From: Chlamydoabsidia padenii
Taxonomy: Eukaryota > Mucoromycota > Mucoromycetes > Mucorales > Cunninghamellaceae
Length of the DNA: 64,000 nucleotides
Assembly: GCA_025330725.1 (NCBI GenBank)
Contig: JAIWND010000025.1
Coordinates: 310,001-374,000, forward strand
Reading direction: 5' to 3'
Made by a program: the position numbers and the translations under genes. The first letter of the stretch is position 1. Each line of letters starts with the position of its first letter. Of this stretch, positions 1 to 11,345 are shown piece by piece. The notes beneath the pieces are model-generated. The model ran no database searches and was not told the origin of the DNA. It saw only the letters and a program-made list of their open reading frames with translations.

Positions 1-108
1 ACCAAGGAGAAGGAAGACATTATTCGTCGTCAACAACGGTTGTTTCCAGACCTAAAAAGTCGCAATAAGAGAGAAGGAATCAATACATTAGAATCATGCA
101 CTTCATAG
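1..108 (+). CDS. 3' end of an unidentified gene (partial)
   Basis: An open frame enters from the left edge in frame 1 and ends at a TAG at 106-108, giving 35 residues that are strongly basic and charged (TKEKEDIIRRQQ near the start, then KSRNKREG). No domain can be recognised from this tail. The coding call rests only on the open frame reaching the window edge and the charged composition. It could also be a 3' UTR. The start and function lie outside the window. Confidence 0.35.
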   Translation, partial: TKEKEDIIRRQQRLFPDLKSRNKREGINTLESCTS

Positions 109-139
109 ATAGGAGACAATACTCCAACCTCTAGCGCTT

Positions 140-687
140 TCAACTGCTGGAAGCTTGGTCTAAAGATTGTTATCATGAAAAGAGCAAACTTGCGGGAAGA
201 AAAAAAAAAAAAAAGAGTGACAAAAGCCTCTCCTCATCTTCCCACAAACATGCCTTCCTTTTCACGAATACGATCAAACCACACTACCAGTCAGCGGTCG
301 GGATACTCTTCCCTCGACAAACCCCCACCTCTATTTTTTTCTTTTAATATGCTTACCATTAAAGGAAGTGACAGGGACGTAGGTGACATAAGAGTAGAGC
401 TTGTGCTTGGCTTCATCATCGTCATTACGTTTACGAGCGATACGGACACGGATACGGTGAGGGACATTACGCACACCACGAGCCCACAGTTGCTTGTTCA
501 AAGAAGGATCGATGCGGACATCTTCAGTACCCATTTGTTTGGTCGCAAATGTCTTGACCGCCTTGATAGCTTGGGGAGTACGAGACTTGAAGGATCGACC
601 GTGGACTAGCTTGTGAAGATGGATGGTGTATTCACGAGTGACAACATCAGCAAGAGTGGATCGTTTTTGAGAAGTGTTCTTGACCAT
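140..687 (-). CDS. RPL31: 60S ribosomal protein eL31
   Basis: Component of the large ribosomal subunit near the peptide exit tunnel. From the ATG at 685-687 the frame reads [10 protein letters not shown], then the family-diagnostic [32 protein letters not shown] and [11 protein letters not shown] blocks, and VTYVPVTSF near the end. The main exon is 357-687. A GTAAGC donor follows at 356-351, and a terminal exon at 140-159 (after CTTTAG) adds DQASSS and a TGA, giving 116 residues; without splicing the frame stops at 331 after 118 residues with a basic tail. The spliced form is preferred because donor and phase fit, but the last residues are uncertain. The leader next to the ATG is a tetranucleotide repeat. 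It is divergent from the SDR gene downstream. Confidence 0.93.
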
Positions 688-1231
688 GGTAGATGGATGG
701 ATGGATGGATGGATAGATAGAGGAGAAGAAAATGGAAATTCAACTTTCATTTTTTTTTTTTTTTTTTTTGAATAAAGCTGGCGGTGTTGTAAATTCCCTT
801 TTTTTTGGGGGGGGAAGGATGAGCAGGGTTCTAAGAAAATAGCGATACATCCTTTTCTGGACAGTGTTACGAAAACAATTCTCATCAAGAAATGAACAGG
901 TGAAAGTGATGATGTTTCAATAGCTAGTAGTATGTCCATGTAAAACCAAGAAAGAGAAGAAGTATTGACAAGTATCACATGATTTTCAAACCCCGCGCCA
1001 TCCAGTGTCAAATAGCGATCTTTTCAAACCTATTTGACCATAATCACTGATTGTTTGGGATGGAAGTGATATTACATGGGTCCTTTGATCACAAATATCC
1101 CGCGCATGAAAAATATTTAAAACAGCGCCGTTTCACCGGAGGACTATATAATATACTTTTCCCTTTTCTCCTTTCTCTCATCGTCGTCATCAAATCTATC
1201 CGACTATTACTATAGTATAATATAATTCAAA
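688..1231. promoter_or_regulatory. Divergent promoter region eL31 / SDR
   Basis: No gene is seen here. The region holds the eL31 leader repeat, a T20 tract, two copies of the recurrent CCCCG/CCCGC motif (TTTTCAAACCCCGCGCC at 983-999 and ATCCCGCGC near 1097), and a TATA-like TATATAATATA at 1145-1155, about 77 bp before the SDR start. The TATA assignment is by sequence and spacing only. Confidence 0.5.
690..721 (+). repeat. (GGAT)n microsatellite in eL31 leader
   Basis: Five to six GGAT units followed by GATA units lie 3 bp upstream of the eL31 start codon, so the mRNA leader would end in CCAT repeats. A T20 tract lies just beyond at 750-769. Confidence 0.85.
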
Positions 1232-2329
<1,098 letters not shown>

Positions 2330-2527
2330 TTTAGTTTTACCTGCTTATTTGGAGTTTACTCGTTGAATTTTGCTACATGATGAGGATGCAATCTCCATTC
2401 CCAATAAAGAAAACATCGGAATTTGAATTATGAGGAAGAGGAAAAGGATCCTTTTTTTTTTTTTTTTTTCTGGCGCTCTTCCACCTTTTCACTTTTTATT
2501 ATTACTTACTTGATTAATTATATATGA

Positions 2528-5500
2528 ATGATATCGGTGAAAGACTTGATTGAAGATAGGAATACCAGTGATCCTTCTTTAGTTAATGTTTGCGGACGTC
2601 TCCATACTGTTGTCACTTCCACCACCTCCACCACGGATGATTATAGTCAACGAGGGACATTGTTGTTGGTTGATATTCTAACTGGCCAAGACGCGATCCT
2701 TTGTCAAGTCGACCGAACCTACCACGATCTTCAAAACACTCTAATCAGCATCCCTCACTGGAATTTTGTTGATTTGGGAAATGGACAACGCTATCTGCAG
2801 TTTACCATGGATTCTGTCTCTCGGCTTGGTTCTCCTGTTGGCACAATCTTGATGGAAAAATCTCTGGCGGTCCAAGCAACACTACAACTTTTGAACTCTT
2901 CTTCTTCGACGTTTGACTTTTCTTTTGTCAGTCCAGAGCAATTGGCGACTGTATATGCGGGTGGTGACGACAGGCAGCGACAGACGGTGGTGGGTCGGCT
3001 ATCAGCAAAGTCCACTCTGTATAATAAACCTGGATCGGAGGCGTGCTTTTTTATCGAACTTGAAGATGTGGCCAAGCCTGACTCGACGACATTGACCTAT
3101 TCGGCGCCGGCATTCCAGTGGACGGTACCGGTGATGTTTAAAGGTGATTGCTTCATCAAGTACTATGGGGAACTTTTAGTTGGGCGGTATTATGTCTTTA
3201 CTCATCTGCAAACTGCCACCTTGACCACTTCATCAACCACTCGACATGAGAAACGTAAACAGACCAAACGTAGCGTGCTCAAATTCCACTCTACCCGCTC
3301 CTCGTTTTTGGAGTTGACGGAACACCAGTGTCAGCAGTTACTACTGGAATACAACCACAGCGACTTTAAAACGGTCTCTTTTGACTTGGATACATCCCGA
3401 TCAACGTCATCAATAACGACTGCACCTATTGTACCTCTTGCAACTCTAGACGCTAAAAAAGTCCAACTTGAAACGTATACTGGTGTGGTCACTCGTGTAA
3501 TAAATCCTCTATTTGGCATCTATGAACTTGATCAACGGATTCTCTTATGTCTCTTCCACTATCTTGGCTATTCGGAAAACTGTCCTTTCAGTGTGGGAAC
3601 CAGACTGACGATCTCTCATGCTCATGTCTTGACTCTGGATTCTTTATCAGATGTGTCACCCCTGCTGGATTTGGATTGGAAGGCACCCAGGATAATTCAA
3701 CTCAAAGATGACGATGACAGTGCTGGACAACGACAACATCAAATATCTTCTCGATACATTTTGGTGGCATGTATGCGGAGTGATGTCCGCATTGATCGAT
3801 TTATGGATACCAACAACAATACCAACAATAACAATTGTGATATGATGGATTCTGATAACAATGCCAAAAATCAAAGGTAATGAACACTCAACTAATCATA
3901 CCATGTCATTTAATCATACTTATTACATAGGCATTTCAACCATTTGGTCTATACTCACTGTATGTCTCGTCATCTCAATTTTACAGCATTGGTGCGACAA
4001 TTGGAATTATTTGCTTCGATCAACATGAAATTTAAAGACTTTGGTGGCGCTGAAAATGGTGATACCAACATGGCACCTTCATTGATTTGGATTGGCAAGA
4101 AGCTTGTTGAAATGGTATTCTCGACAACTGGTAATCGCAGTACCCATGGCCAAGGAGATCTTTATGGGGACTTCTTCCAGCATGACTTCTCCTGTTTGGC
4201 TGTAAATGAATCTACCAATCTGGCACGCAAAGTGATACTGGATTCTTGCCCTACTCTTGATCAATTAATATCCATCATGCTAGGCAACAACAAGGTGGAT
4301 GCCGAACCTCTCTCTTATAAACTACAACATGCGCCATTGATTGAAATCCCACCTTCTTTTATCACTTCTCACTCGGATGTGACCCGGTACTGCTACGATG
4401 CGACGACCAAAAACACTGATTGGGTGATTGGACTGGTGGACTCTTTACCAGATGGTCGAATGTACTTTATGGACGACACGTGTCGGATTTTATTATTGGT
4501 GGACAACAACACTGGGTCTCGACACACCTCGGTGGGTGCAACGAATAGCTCTGCGAAAAAGGTATCTCTAGGCCATATGTATATGATCAAACGGTTTCAT
4601 TTGGTGGTGGAAAAACTGACATTCTCTAGGAATGGTCGCCCTTTGGAACAACGATATATGATGTGCGACTCTCATGATATGATATATCTTGCACCATTCA
4701 CTCCATCAGCAGCCTGCGTTACAACACTCTCGGCATACATACCAACTAGAAGAGAAGACCTAATGCGACTATCTTATTTTGTTTTGGTGGATGATGCAAC
4801 TATGGACCTGGATTTGACGATATACAACATTATGGAAATGATACCAACCACAATGGTCAAGGATGAAAACGGCACAGTAGGATTCGAAAAATGGATACGG
4901 GTCATACGATATAATGTAAAGTCAAGATCGAATCTACAACACAGCACCATTACTGAAGACGATACACCTCTCTTGGCAACTCTGGTTTTTACATCAAAAA
5001 TGAACAGTTTGTCCTACCTTGGTGATCTAAAACAAGGCTCCTGGTTTGGACTGACCTCAATGGATAGATCGGATCAATTTGATACATCTTATGCTGAAGC
5101 TGATTTAAATGAAGATGCTACTTTTTTTGTTGATCGCAACAAACACCAAATTTATTCTATCACACCTCGCTTTGGACCTCTTGATCAAAATAATTACTCT
5201 CACCATGATCACCAAGGCAACATTGTGCATATTGACGCTGTGCTCATTCGACCTCCTCGACGTCCATCACCGGCAAATCTTCAACGGTGGAAACTCATAC
5301 CTCCAGTGCTAAGTGTCGCCAATGCAATCCAAGAGCACAAGAAACAACCATCGCCATCACGACAACAACAACAAAAGCGACAGGACGGCAAAGGCGGTGA
5401 CAAAAGGATCACTGAGATATTCAATATACATGGTACTGTGCTATTTAAGGGATTCACCAACGACACTCTGGAATCTTTTGGGACTGAATCTGGCGATTCT

Positions 5501-6523
5501 AATGAAAACAACGACATGATGCTATTCGAACGACTTGGTATTGGGTTGGGGCGAAGGGGACCCAAGGTATTTTTGCGACTTCAACAGGTGGATGGATTGG
5601 AAACAACAGATATCTATATTGGTGGTGATATGCATCATTTGATGTACCCTCTTGGTGTGATTCCGGGTAACAGGATCACTATATTCCGGGTGGAACGACG
5701 AAAAGCAGCCAGTAGTCAAAAGGTGTATTTTACTGCTTGTCCTTATACTTACATACAACCGTATCCTCAGCTTAGCGCGACTCTTTTCGACGATCTATTG
5801 TATTCGAAAAACAACATCAAAGTACCAGCACTTGACCTGTCCAGTCTACTTCCTTCTGAACAAAACGATCATGATGAAAAAGGTGGTATTGGAAACACAG
5901 TATTCAAGGTGACGATAACGATTCGCTCGATACTCAAACTGGAATTACAATGGATCTGTACGACATGCGGAAAGGAATGGTACCGGGAAAAGTGCTATGG
6001 TAATTGCGACAAGGATAGCGGCCGAGTATTTCGTGCAGAAGCAAAAGTACAAGTCAGCGACGGCACTGCGGATGTGGTGGCAATGATCGATGGTGAAGCG
6101 CTGGTATTCCGATTATTGATGCTTCTCCCCTCACAAGAACAAGCTTTGAAACAAGCGGTGCTTCAACATGGCAGGCTGGCTGCTGGAAAGTGGCTCGGCA
6201 AGGAGGATGGCGGCAACAATGGACCGAAACCTGATATGACTGGCGCCTCTTTACGGAACGGTATGACTTTGGATGACTTGTGTAAACGGGCTCGGAAATA
6301 TGGTAGATTTGATCTTTATGGAAAACGATACTATCAGCAATTTGCCGAATCAACATTTGCCGAATCACAAATGGATCAACTAGGTTTACGATCACTCTCT
6401 CTCAAAGGACAACGACGGCCGATGGAGACCTTGGCTTATCTTTTTGTCAAAGTCAAGGTCGAAGCCTTGGAATTCGTGGAACCTCAACAACAGGCTTGGA
6501 AACTAATTAAACAACTATCTTGA
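2528..6523 (+). CDS. CTC1-like OB-fold protein (CST complex, telomere maintenance)
   Basis: Predicted 1,313-residue protein from two exons (2528-3876, 3931-6523; frame preserved). The length, the many beta-rich OB-like segments and a C-terminal zinc-ribbon-like segment near residues 1125-1145 (CTTCGKEW then CYGNC), followed by RAEAKVQVSDGTADVV and a helical tail, fit CTC1, the large subunit of the CTC1-STN1-TEN1 complex that binds telomeric ssDNA and stimulates Pol alpha-primase. This is a pattern match from family knowledge; OB folds diverge strongly, so another large ssDNA-binding protein (RPA1-like) is possible. A Q/K-rich linker lies near 5330-5400. An overlapping upstream ATG at 2524 opens a 9-codon frame in another phase. 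Confidence 0.6.
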
Positions 6524-7137
6524 TTAGTCCCATTTGTATTTGATTTTTTTTATTAAAAAAAAAAAAAAAAAAAAAAAAGGTTTATACCCGCCATTCTCAC
6601 TGTCTCCACCCTTCTTGGGACAGGGCCAACCAAACAAGCACATTACTACAACATAGACTTACGACAATGCTGGCTTATTTTAATTAATGTAACTAGATAG
6701 TTGTTTTGTTAAAATAGTTAATTCATCTAGTACTTTTAATCAATAAACAACTGGGATTGGGATGATTTTTAACACAAAACCAAATGTGTGAATATCTTTT
6801 AACCGTGCATGAATGCATGATCGTGTAAAAAAGATGTCTTTATTAGGTTGGGTATCATAAAAATAGTTATCACATGCATAATAGTCAATAAGTAATAGTT
6901 AAAAAAAAAAAAAGTAGTTGTAACAATAATAAAGGGGTAGGTATGAAAGATCAACATATACAATTTAAAAAAAAAATAAAAAATAAAAGTTAACGGTATA
7001 TACATATGGTTCTATAGGGAAGAGGAGTAAAAAGAAAATTAAAATATGATCCATAAGAGAAGGTCCAGTCCATTCTAGGCGGGACAACAAACTTGTAAGA
7101 GAGAGAGAGAGAGAGAGAGAGAATCCGAAGTCATCTT
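6524..7137. other. Non-coding convergent intergenic region
   Basis: Lies between the 3' ends of the CTC1-like and cyclin genes. It is AT-rich, with an A24 tract at 6555-6578, AATAAA-like signals near 6740 and 6930, and a (GA)12 repeat at 7098-7122. No convincing coding frame was seen. Confidence 0.6.
7098..7122 (+). repeat. (GA)n microsatellite
   Basis: Twelve uninterrupted GA units just downstream of the cyclin stop codon, in the probable 3' UTR. Confidence 0.9.
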
Positions 7138-8052
7138 TCAAACTGGTGATAAGGGAGAAAGATAGATCATCGAATAAAGCCGGTCTGAATCATTAGAGGG
7201 AATGGATGCCAATGTCGAAGATTGCAAGGTGGTGGAAGTGAGTCGAGGAGTGCATGATAAGGATTGGACCAATAAAGAAGACTCTGATAAAGTGGATGAT
7301 GAAGGTGAAGATGAAGGTGTCGATGGTGTTGATAGTGTTGGAGACAAAACAGGCAATGGCTTTTTTGTGTCGATAGCATCCTTACTTGTTGGCGCCAAGG
7401 CCACGTTTCGACCAGCAGAGGAGATCAGATAATCACGAGTGTCTTGCCACCTTCTTTTCTTGATTCGACCTACTTGATGGAATTGTCGATAGCGGTCCAC
7501 TACTTGTTGAAAGTCATATTGAGATAATGATAAGTGAAAGTCCTAGAAAGAGAATGTATTGATTAGTTCTTGGTTTTTGTGTGTGTTGTTTCTACTTTTA
7601 CTTACCATTAGAGTCAAAAACTGTTTCTCCATCAAGTTGATCTCGGCCAGTTCAAAGTGGTGGTTAGAGAAGGCCAGCCAATGTTTGTTTTTGGGTGAGG
7701 TGTCGTGGACCAGTTTGGTGCTAATGATTAATGACGCCAAGAATATCCGATGAGGTGCCGATGCCATTCCTTGAGTAACATGACCAAGTCGACAAGATAA
7801 TCGAGTGAGTAAGATCAAGGCTACCAGTAATGTTCCTGTTCGAGTATGAGACCGTCGGACGAGTTGTTCAATAAAGAGTTGTAAAGTAGGAAGCGCTGCT
7901 TTGTCCCTTGTTCGTCTAGTCCAGGTTGAGGCAGGGCATGTCGAAGATCCAGTGGGAGACACAATCTTGTATACTTCATCAGATAACAGAGACACTAGTT
8001 CATGGTCGATACAATAGTCCATCCATTCATTCCCAAGCTTGTGAAGATGCAT
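7138..8052 (-). CDS. Pho80/Pcl-type cyclin
   Basis: 283-residue protein from two exons (7606-8052 and 7138-7542, a 63-bp intron, frame kept). The N-terminal half carries the cyclin box of the PHO80-like family: ALPTLQLFIEQLVRRSHT, then LLVALILLTRLS, HRIFLASLIISTKLVHD, NKHWLAFS and a helix with LAEINLMEKQFLTLM. Such cyclins activate Pho85-type CDKs in phosphate signalling, glycogen metabolism or polarity. The C-terminal third is a Ser/Thr/Pro-rich tail that looks disordered. Which Pho85 partner subtype it represents is not decidable here. The promoter side carries GGCGGAATTTGAAA and GGCGGGAA near 8139-8163. Confidence 0.85.
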
Positions 8053-8632
8053 ATGATATCACAATGTAAATAATCAAGCAAGAAAAGGAGAGAAAGAGGA
8101 AAACAAAAAAAAAAAAAAAGAATCTCCTTACAACTTTGGCGGAATTTGAAAATTATGGCGGGAACCTAAATTAAGTAAATGAAAGATCAAATGTTAAAGG
8201 AGAGCATAAAGGAATGACAATAGTCATTTTTAACTCATTCTAAGTATGCCATTAATCAATTTACTTATGCTAGTCACATTAGAATGATACGATATGAAAT
8301 CAGATTGGGTATTATTGTAATCAGTAGAGTATGCTCTAGATGATATGCTATGCGATCATTTTCTTCCCTTGTCAATCCATGTTTACAGGTGATACATGAT
8401 GATGATTATATTGTATTTGTTTTTTATTTTATAAGGTGATGTGTCAAATAAAGGGGCTATTTCCAAAACGGAATATAAGGGAAGGGGAGTGAAAATAGGA
8501 GAGCACACTGTATACAAGAAAAGGGCGCCAACATCAACAAATAAGAGTTTCAGTTGCCATCTAAATCGATTACCCTTTTTCCCCTTTTCTTCTATGCACC
8601 TAACCTTCCTACCCCCCGTTTTCTTCTCCTCA
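8053..8632. promoter_or_regulatory. Upstream region of the cyclin gene
   Basis: Between two minus-strand genes. It has an A-rich tract near 8106-8119, the tandem GGCGGAATTTGAAA / ATGGCGGGAACC sites at about 8139-8165, and AT-rich DNA with no supported gene. The second site resembles an E2F-type TTGGCGGGAA element; that reading is inference. Confidence 0.4.
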
Positions 8633-9727
8633 TCATGGTTTCTTTTTGTTTTTCTTGGCCCATCTTAATCCGCACGCGTTACATAAACTAAAGTTACAAT
8701 ACACAGTCAAGTTCATGCATATGTGAAGTTTTTTTGTTTTTTTTTTCTTCTTACGTTTTAGGTCCATGTGGTCCTCGACGCCATTCTGGTGAGGCAGATG
8801 TTCCACAATCCATACACATATAGCTATGTAAGAGTCTATCTCTATGTCCCTTCTACAATATATGAAATAAACATAAATACTCTTCAAATAAAGGTAGAAA
8901 TAGTACTTACTTACATAATAGTTGATTTGTTTGTTTGTTGCGGAAATAGTAGAGGAAGGTGAGGTAGTGTTGATTGCGGAGGAATTCATGCAAAAGGTGT
9001 TTGAAATTTCAAACCCCGCCGCATCAATGCCATGAATGTCAGATTTTTGGTAAGACCAGGAAACTCCGACGTACTCGTACTCGCCTTTGAAATTTGGTCC
9101 TTTTTTACATTCTAAAGAAATAGTATTTCCATTTTTTTTGTAAAATCGAATCCAAGATATAGGTGATGTGGGTTGTAAATGACTATAATGATATTGCTGA
9201 TAATGATGATGATGCTGTTGCTGCTGATGATGATATAGATCATCCGGATGCAGGAAATCTGCAAAAGATTTACCAATCAACTCCAAGGGTGAATACCCTG
9301 TCAATAAAAAAAAGGTATCAGAACATTCTTGTATAATTGATCTATCTGTCAATAGATAGTAGTGCTGAGGTGAATAATCCATGGGTGGTGAGGGATAGTA
9401 GGTGTTGGATTTATTGACAGAGTAAAAAATGTCGTCGTTTGAAATTGGCCAGTTTCTATTTATAGGCATCATCGTCTCGATCACTTCATTTGATGCCATA
9501 TGGATGTTCGGAGGTATGATAGGACAATGATCTGATCGAGAGGTAGGATGCATCTCTTGAGATGATGATACGGAAGAAGACAAAGAAGGTGATGACATTA
9601 AAGTTGATTGTTGGTAATGATGATGATACTGTGGGTCTGACATGTACACTTGTCCATCCTGTGGTAGAAAGTCAAAGTTTGTTGAAAACATCAAGTCTTC
9701 CAAAAGTTGACAAGTATCGTAATCCAT
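8633..9727 (-). CDS. WC-2-like PAS/GATA light-signalling transcription factor
   Basis: 321-residue protein from three exons (8915-9727, 8755-8852, 8633-8687; all in phase). A single PAS domain spans about residues 121-228 and lacks the LOV flavin-binding cysteine motif. It is followed by a GATA-type finger C284-X2-C287-X18-C306-X2-C309 with [20 protein letters not shown] and a basic tail, the signature of White Collar 2. WC-2 proteins pair with the LOV photoreceptor WC-1 on GATC-type light-responsive elements; Mucoromycotina usually hold several WC-2 paralogues. The PAS domain is interrupted by a His/Gln-rich loop (about 165-185). The linker before the finger (residues about 235-250) contains the recurrent GGCGGGGTTTGAAA repeat as coding DNA. 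Confidence 0.9.
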   Translation of the reverse strand: MDYDTCQLLEDLMFSTNFDFLPQDGQVYMSDPQYHHHYQQSTLMSSPSLSSSVSSSQEMHPTSRSDHCPIIPPNIHMASNEVIETMMPINRNWPISNDDIFYSVNKSNTYYPSPPMDYSPQHYYLLTDRSIIQECSDTFFLLTGYSPLELIGKSFADFLHPDDLYHHQQQQHHHHYQQYHYSHLQPTSPISWIRFYKKNGNTISLECKKGPNFKGEYEYVGVSWSYQKSDIHGIDAAGFEISNTFCMNSSAINTTSPSSTISATNKQINYYVSKYYFYLYLKSIYVYFIYCRRDIEIDSYIAICVWIVEHLPHQNGVEDHMDLKRKKKKKTKKLHICMNLTVYCNFSLCNACGLRWAKKNKKKP

Positions 9728-11345
9728 TTTAGTTTGATTAAGTGCAGAACCAGTTTTCTTGGATAATGTTAATAAGAATAATGAAAAAAAAAAAGAATGA
9801 AAAAAGAGATGATTTTGTTGATCAGATCACCTAAAATGATGTATTTGTCTTTACTATATTATACCCCCTTCTCTCCTCCATCTCCCAAACCAGTTGATGC
9901 CTCCTTAAATACACAAACAAACATGAAGGATATTATGATTGCCCTTTTTCATATAAACAATGTAAGTAAGAATTCGTTTAAAGTAGATTTATGCATTTCC
10001 ATCTACTTCATGTCAGTTTTGTTGTTGTTGTTGTTGTTCTTTTGTTTTTTTGTTGTTTTTTTCTATCACCCTTCTTCATCCTTCCACCCCCTTTTTTTCA
10101 TCCCAACAACACCCCTCCTTTTCCCTGAAGTAGGTAGTAATTTCCATAAGTAATTCATTTATCCGCATTAACTTTAGCCTTAAGTCAAACCCCCATGTCA
10201 TCTTCCTTTTTTATTATAAAGTTATGATAATCACTATAGCAAATCTACACTAATCCGCCTTGTCACAATCCAGTCATCCAATGTCTTTATGTTATCATAG
10301 TCACCATCCTGTTATTGACATATCTTTCAAGTGGTAGTAGCAATAGTGTTGATTAGATGATCCCTTGATGACTGTTCTTGTACCCATCCCACTTTATATT
10401 AACAACACATTATAATATGAAAAATAAAGCAGTATCATCTCCTATTCATCAACATTATTATTATCATCATCATGTTAGCATTCCCCTTACCTTTGTGAGA
10501 TCTACAATCGTTGAAAAGTGTCATTTGGATCAAATCGTACCACGGACTTGATCTTCATTCAGCATGCAACTACCCGCGTCGTATTCCTACATATCGTATC
10601 ATTAAATCAATTATGTTCTTCGCTATTCCTATCAACTGTGCATCAAACTTACTTTTTTTCATTTATATTCCTTTACCTTTGGTTCAAGTATGTAGCACCA
10701 GTTTTGAGTTGCAAGACTTTGTGACCAAACCAGTCGACTTTTGCCCTAATTCAGAGCATACCAATATGTCAAAGAGTATAATACTTTTCTATTTATATAT
10801 ATATATATATATATTTTCGAGTGGTGAGTAAGTGTGATGAGTACTTGTAATGATCTTACCTTCACAAAGTAGCGGGATGGCCCATTTTTCCTCATACGGA
10901 AAGGAGAGACACACCAAAGGATTTATAAGAGTCAACTGCAATAGTCATTCACTTTAATGTTTTCTTTTCTATATATTTTTACCTGTTCTTAAGGTCAATT
11001 GCAATGTCAGAGTTATGTGTTAAACACAAATGAAAAATAAAGTGGAAGAGAAAAAAAAAAGGCAGGATTCATTTTTAAGGTCCGTCAACCTCTCGTAATT
11101 TCAAGATCCGCCAATCGTGACTTTTCAGCCCGCTGAAATAACAGAAAATAAAAAATTATCCTGTGGAAATACCTTCTCCAATCCTTTTCAATTCAAATTT
11201 TTCTTGGGTGCGCCAGAAAAAATAAAAAAAAGTGGTAAAGTCAATTCTTTCTTCTCTTCTTTTTATAACCAACTAATGAACTATATTAATCTCCAACTGT
11301 TTACTTGCGACTACTATTTCCTATCCAAAGGAAAACTGTTAGGCC
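9728..11345. promoter_or_regulatory. 1.6-kb non-coding region between WC-2-like and Snf2 genes
   Basis: The second-longest gene-free, element-free block in the window after the decayed-gene region. It contains a paired GATC cluster (TGATCAGATCACC near 9818-9831), a (TTG)n repeat at 10020-10038, an alternating TA run at 10796-10815, pyrimidine-rich tracts and AT-rich DNA. Open frames inside have no protein-like composition. The GATC pair upstream of a WC-2-like gene could be a light-responsive element; this is inference. Confidence 0.4.
10796..10815 (+). repeat. (TA)n microsatellite
   Basis: About ten TA units in the WC-2/Snf2 intergenic region. Confidence 0.8.
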
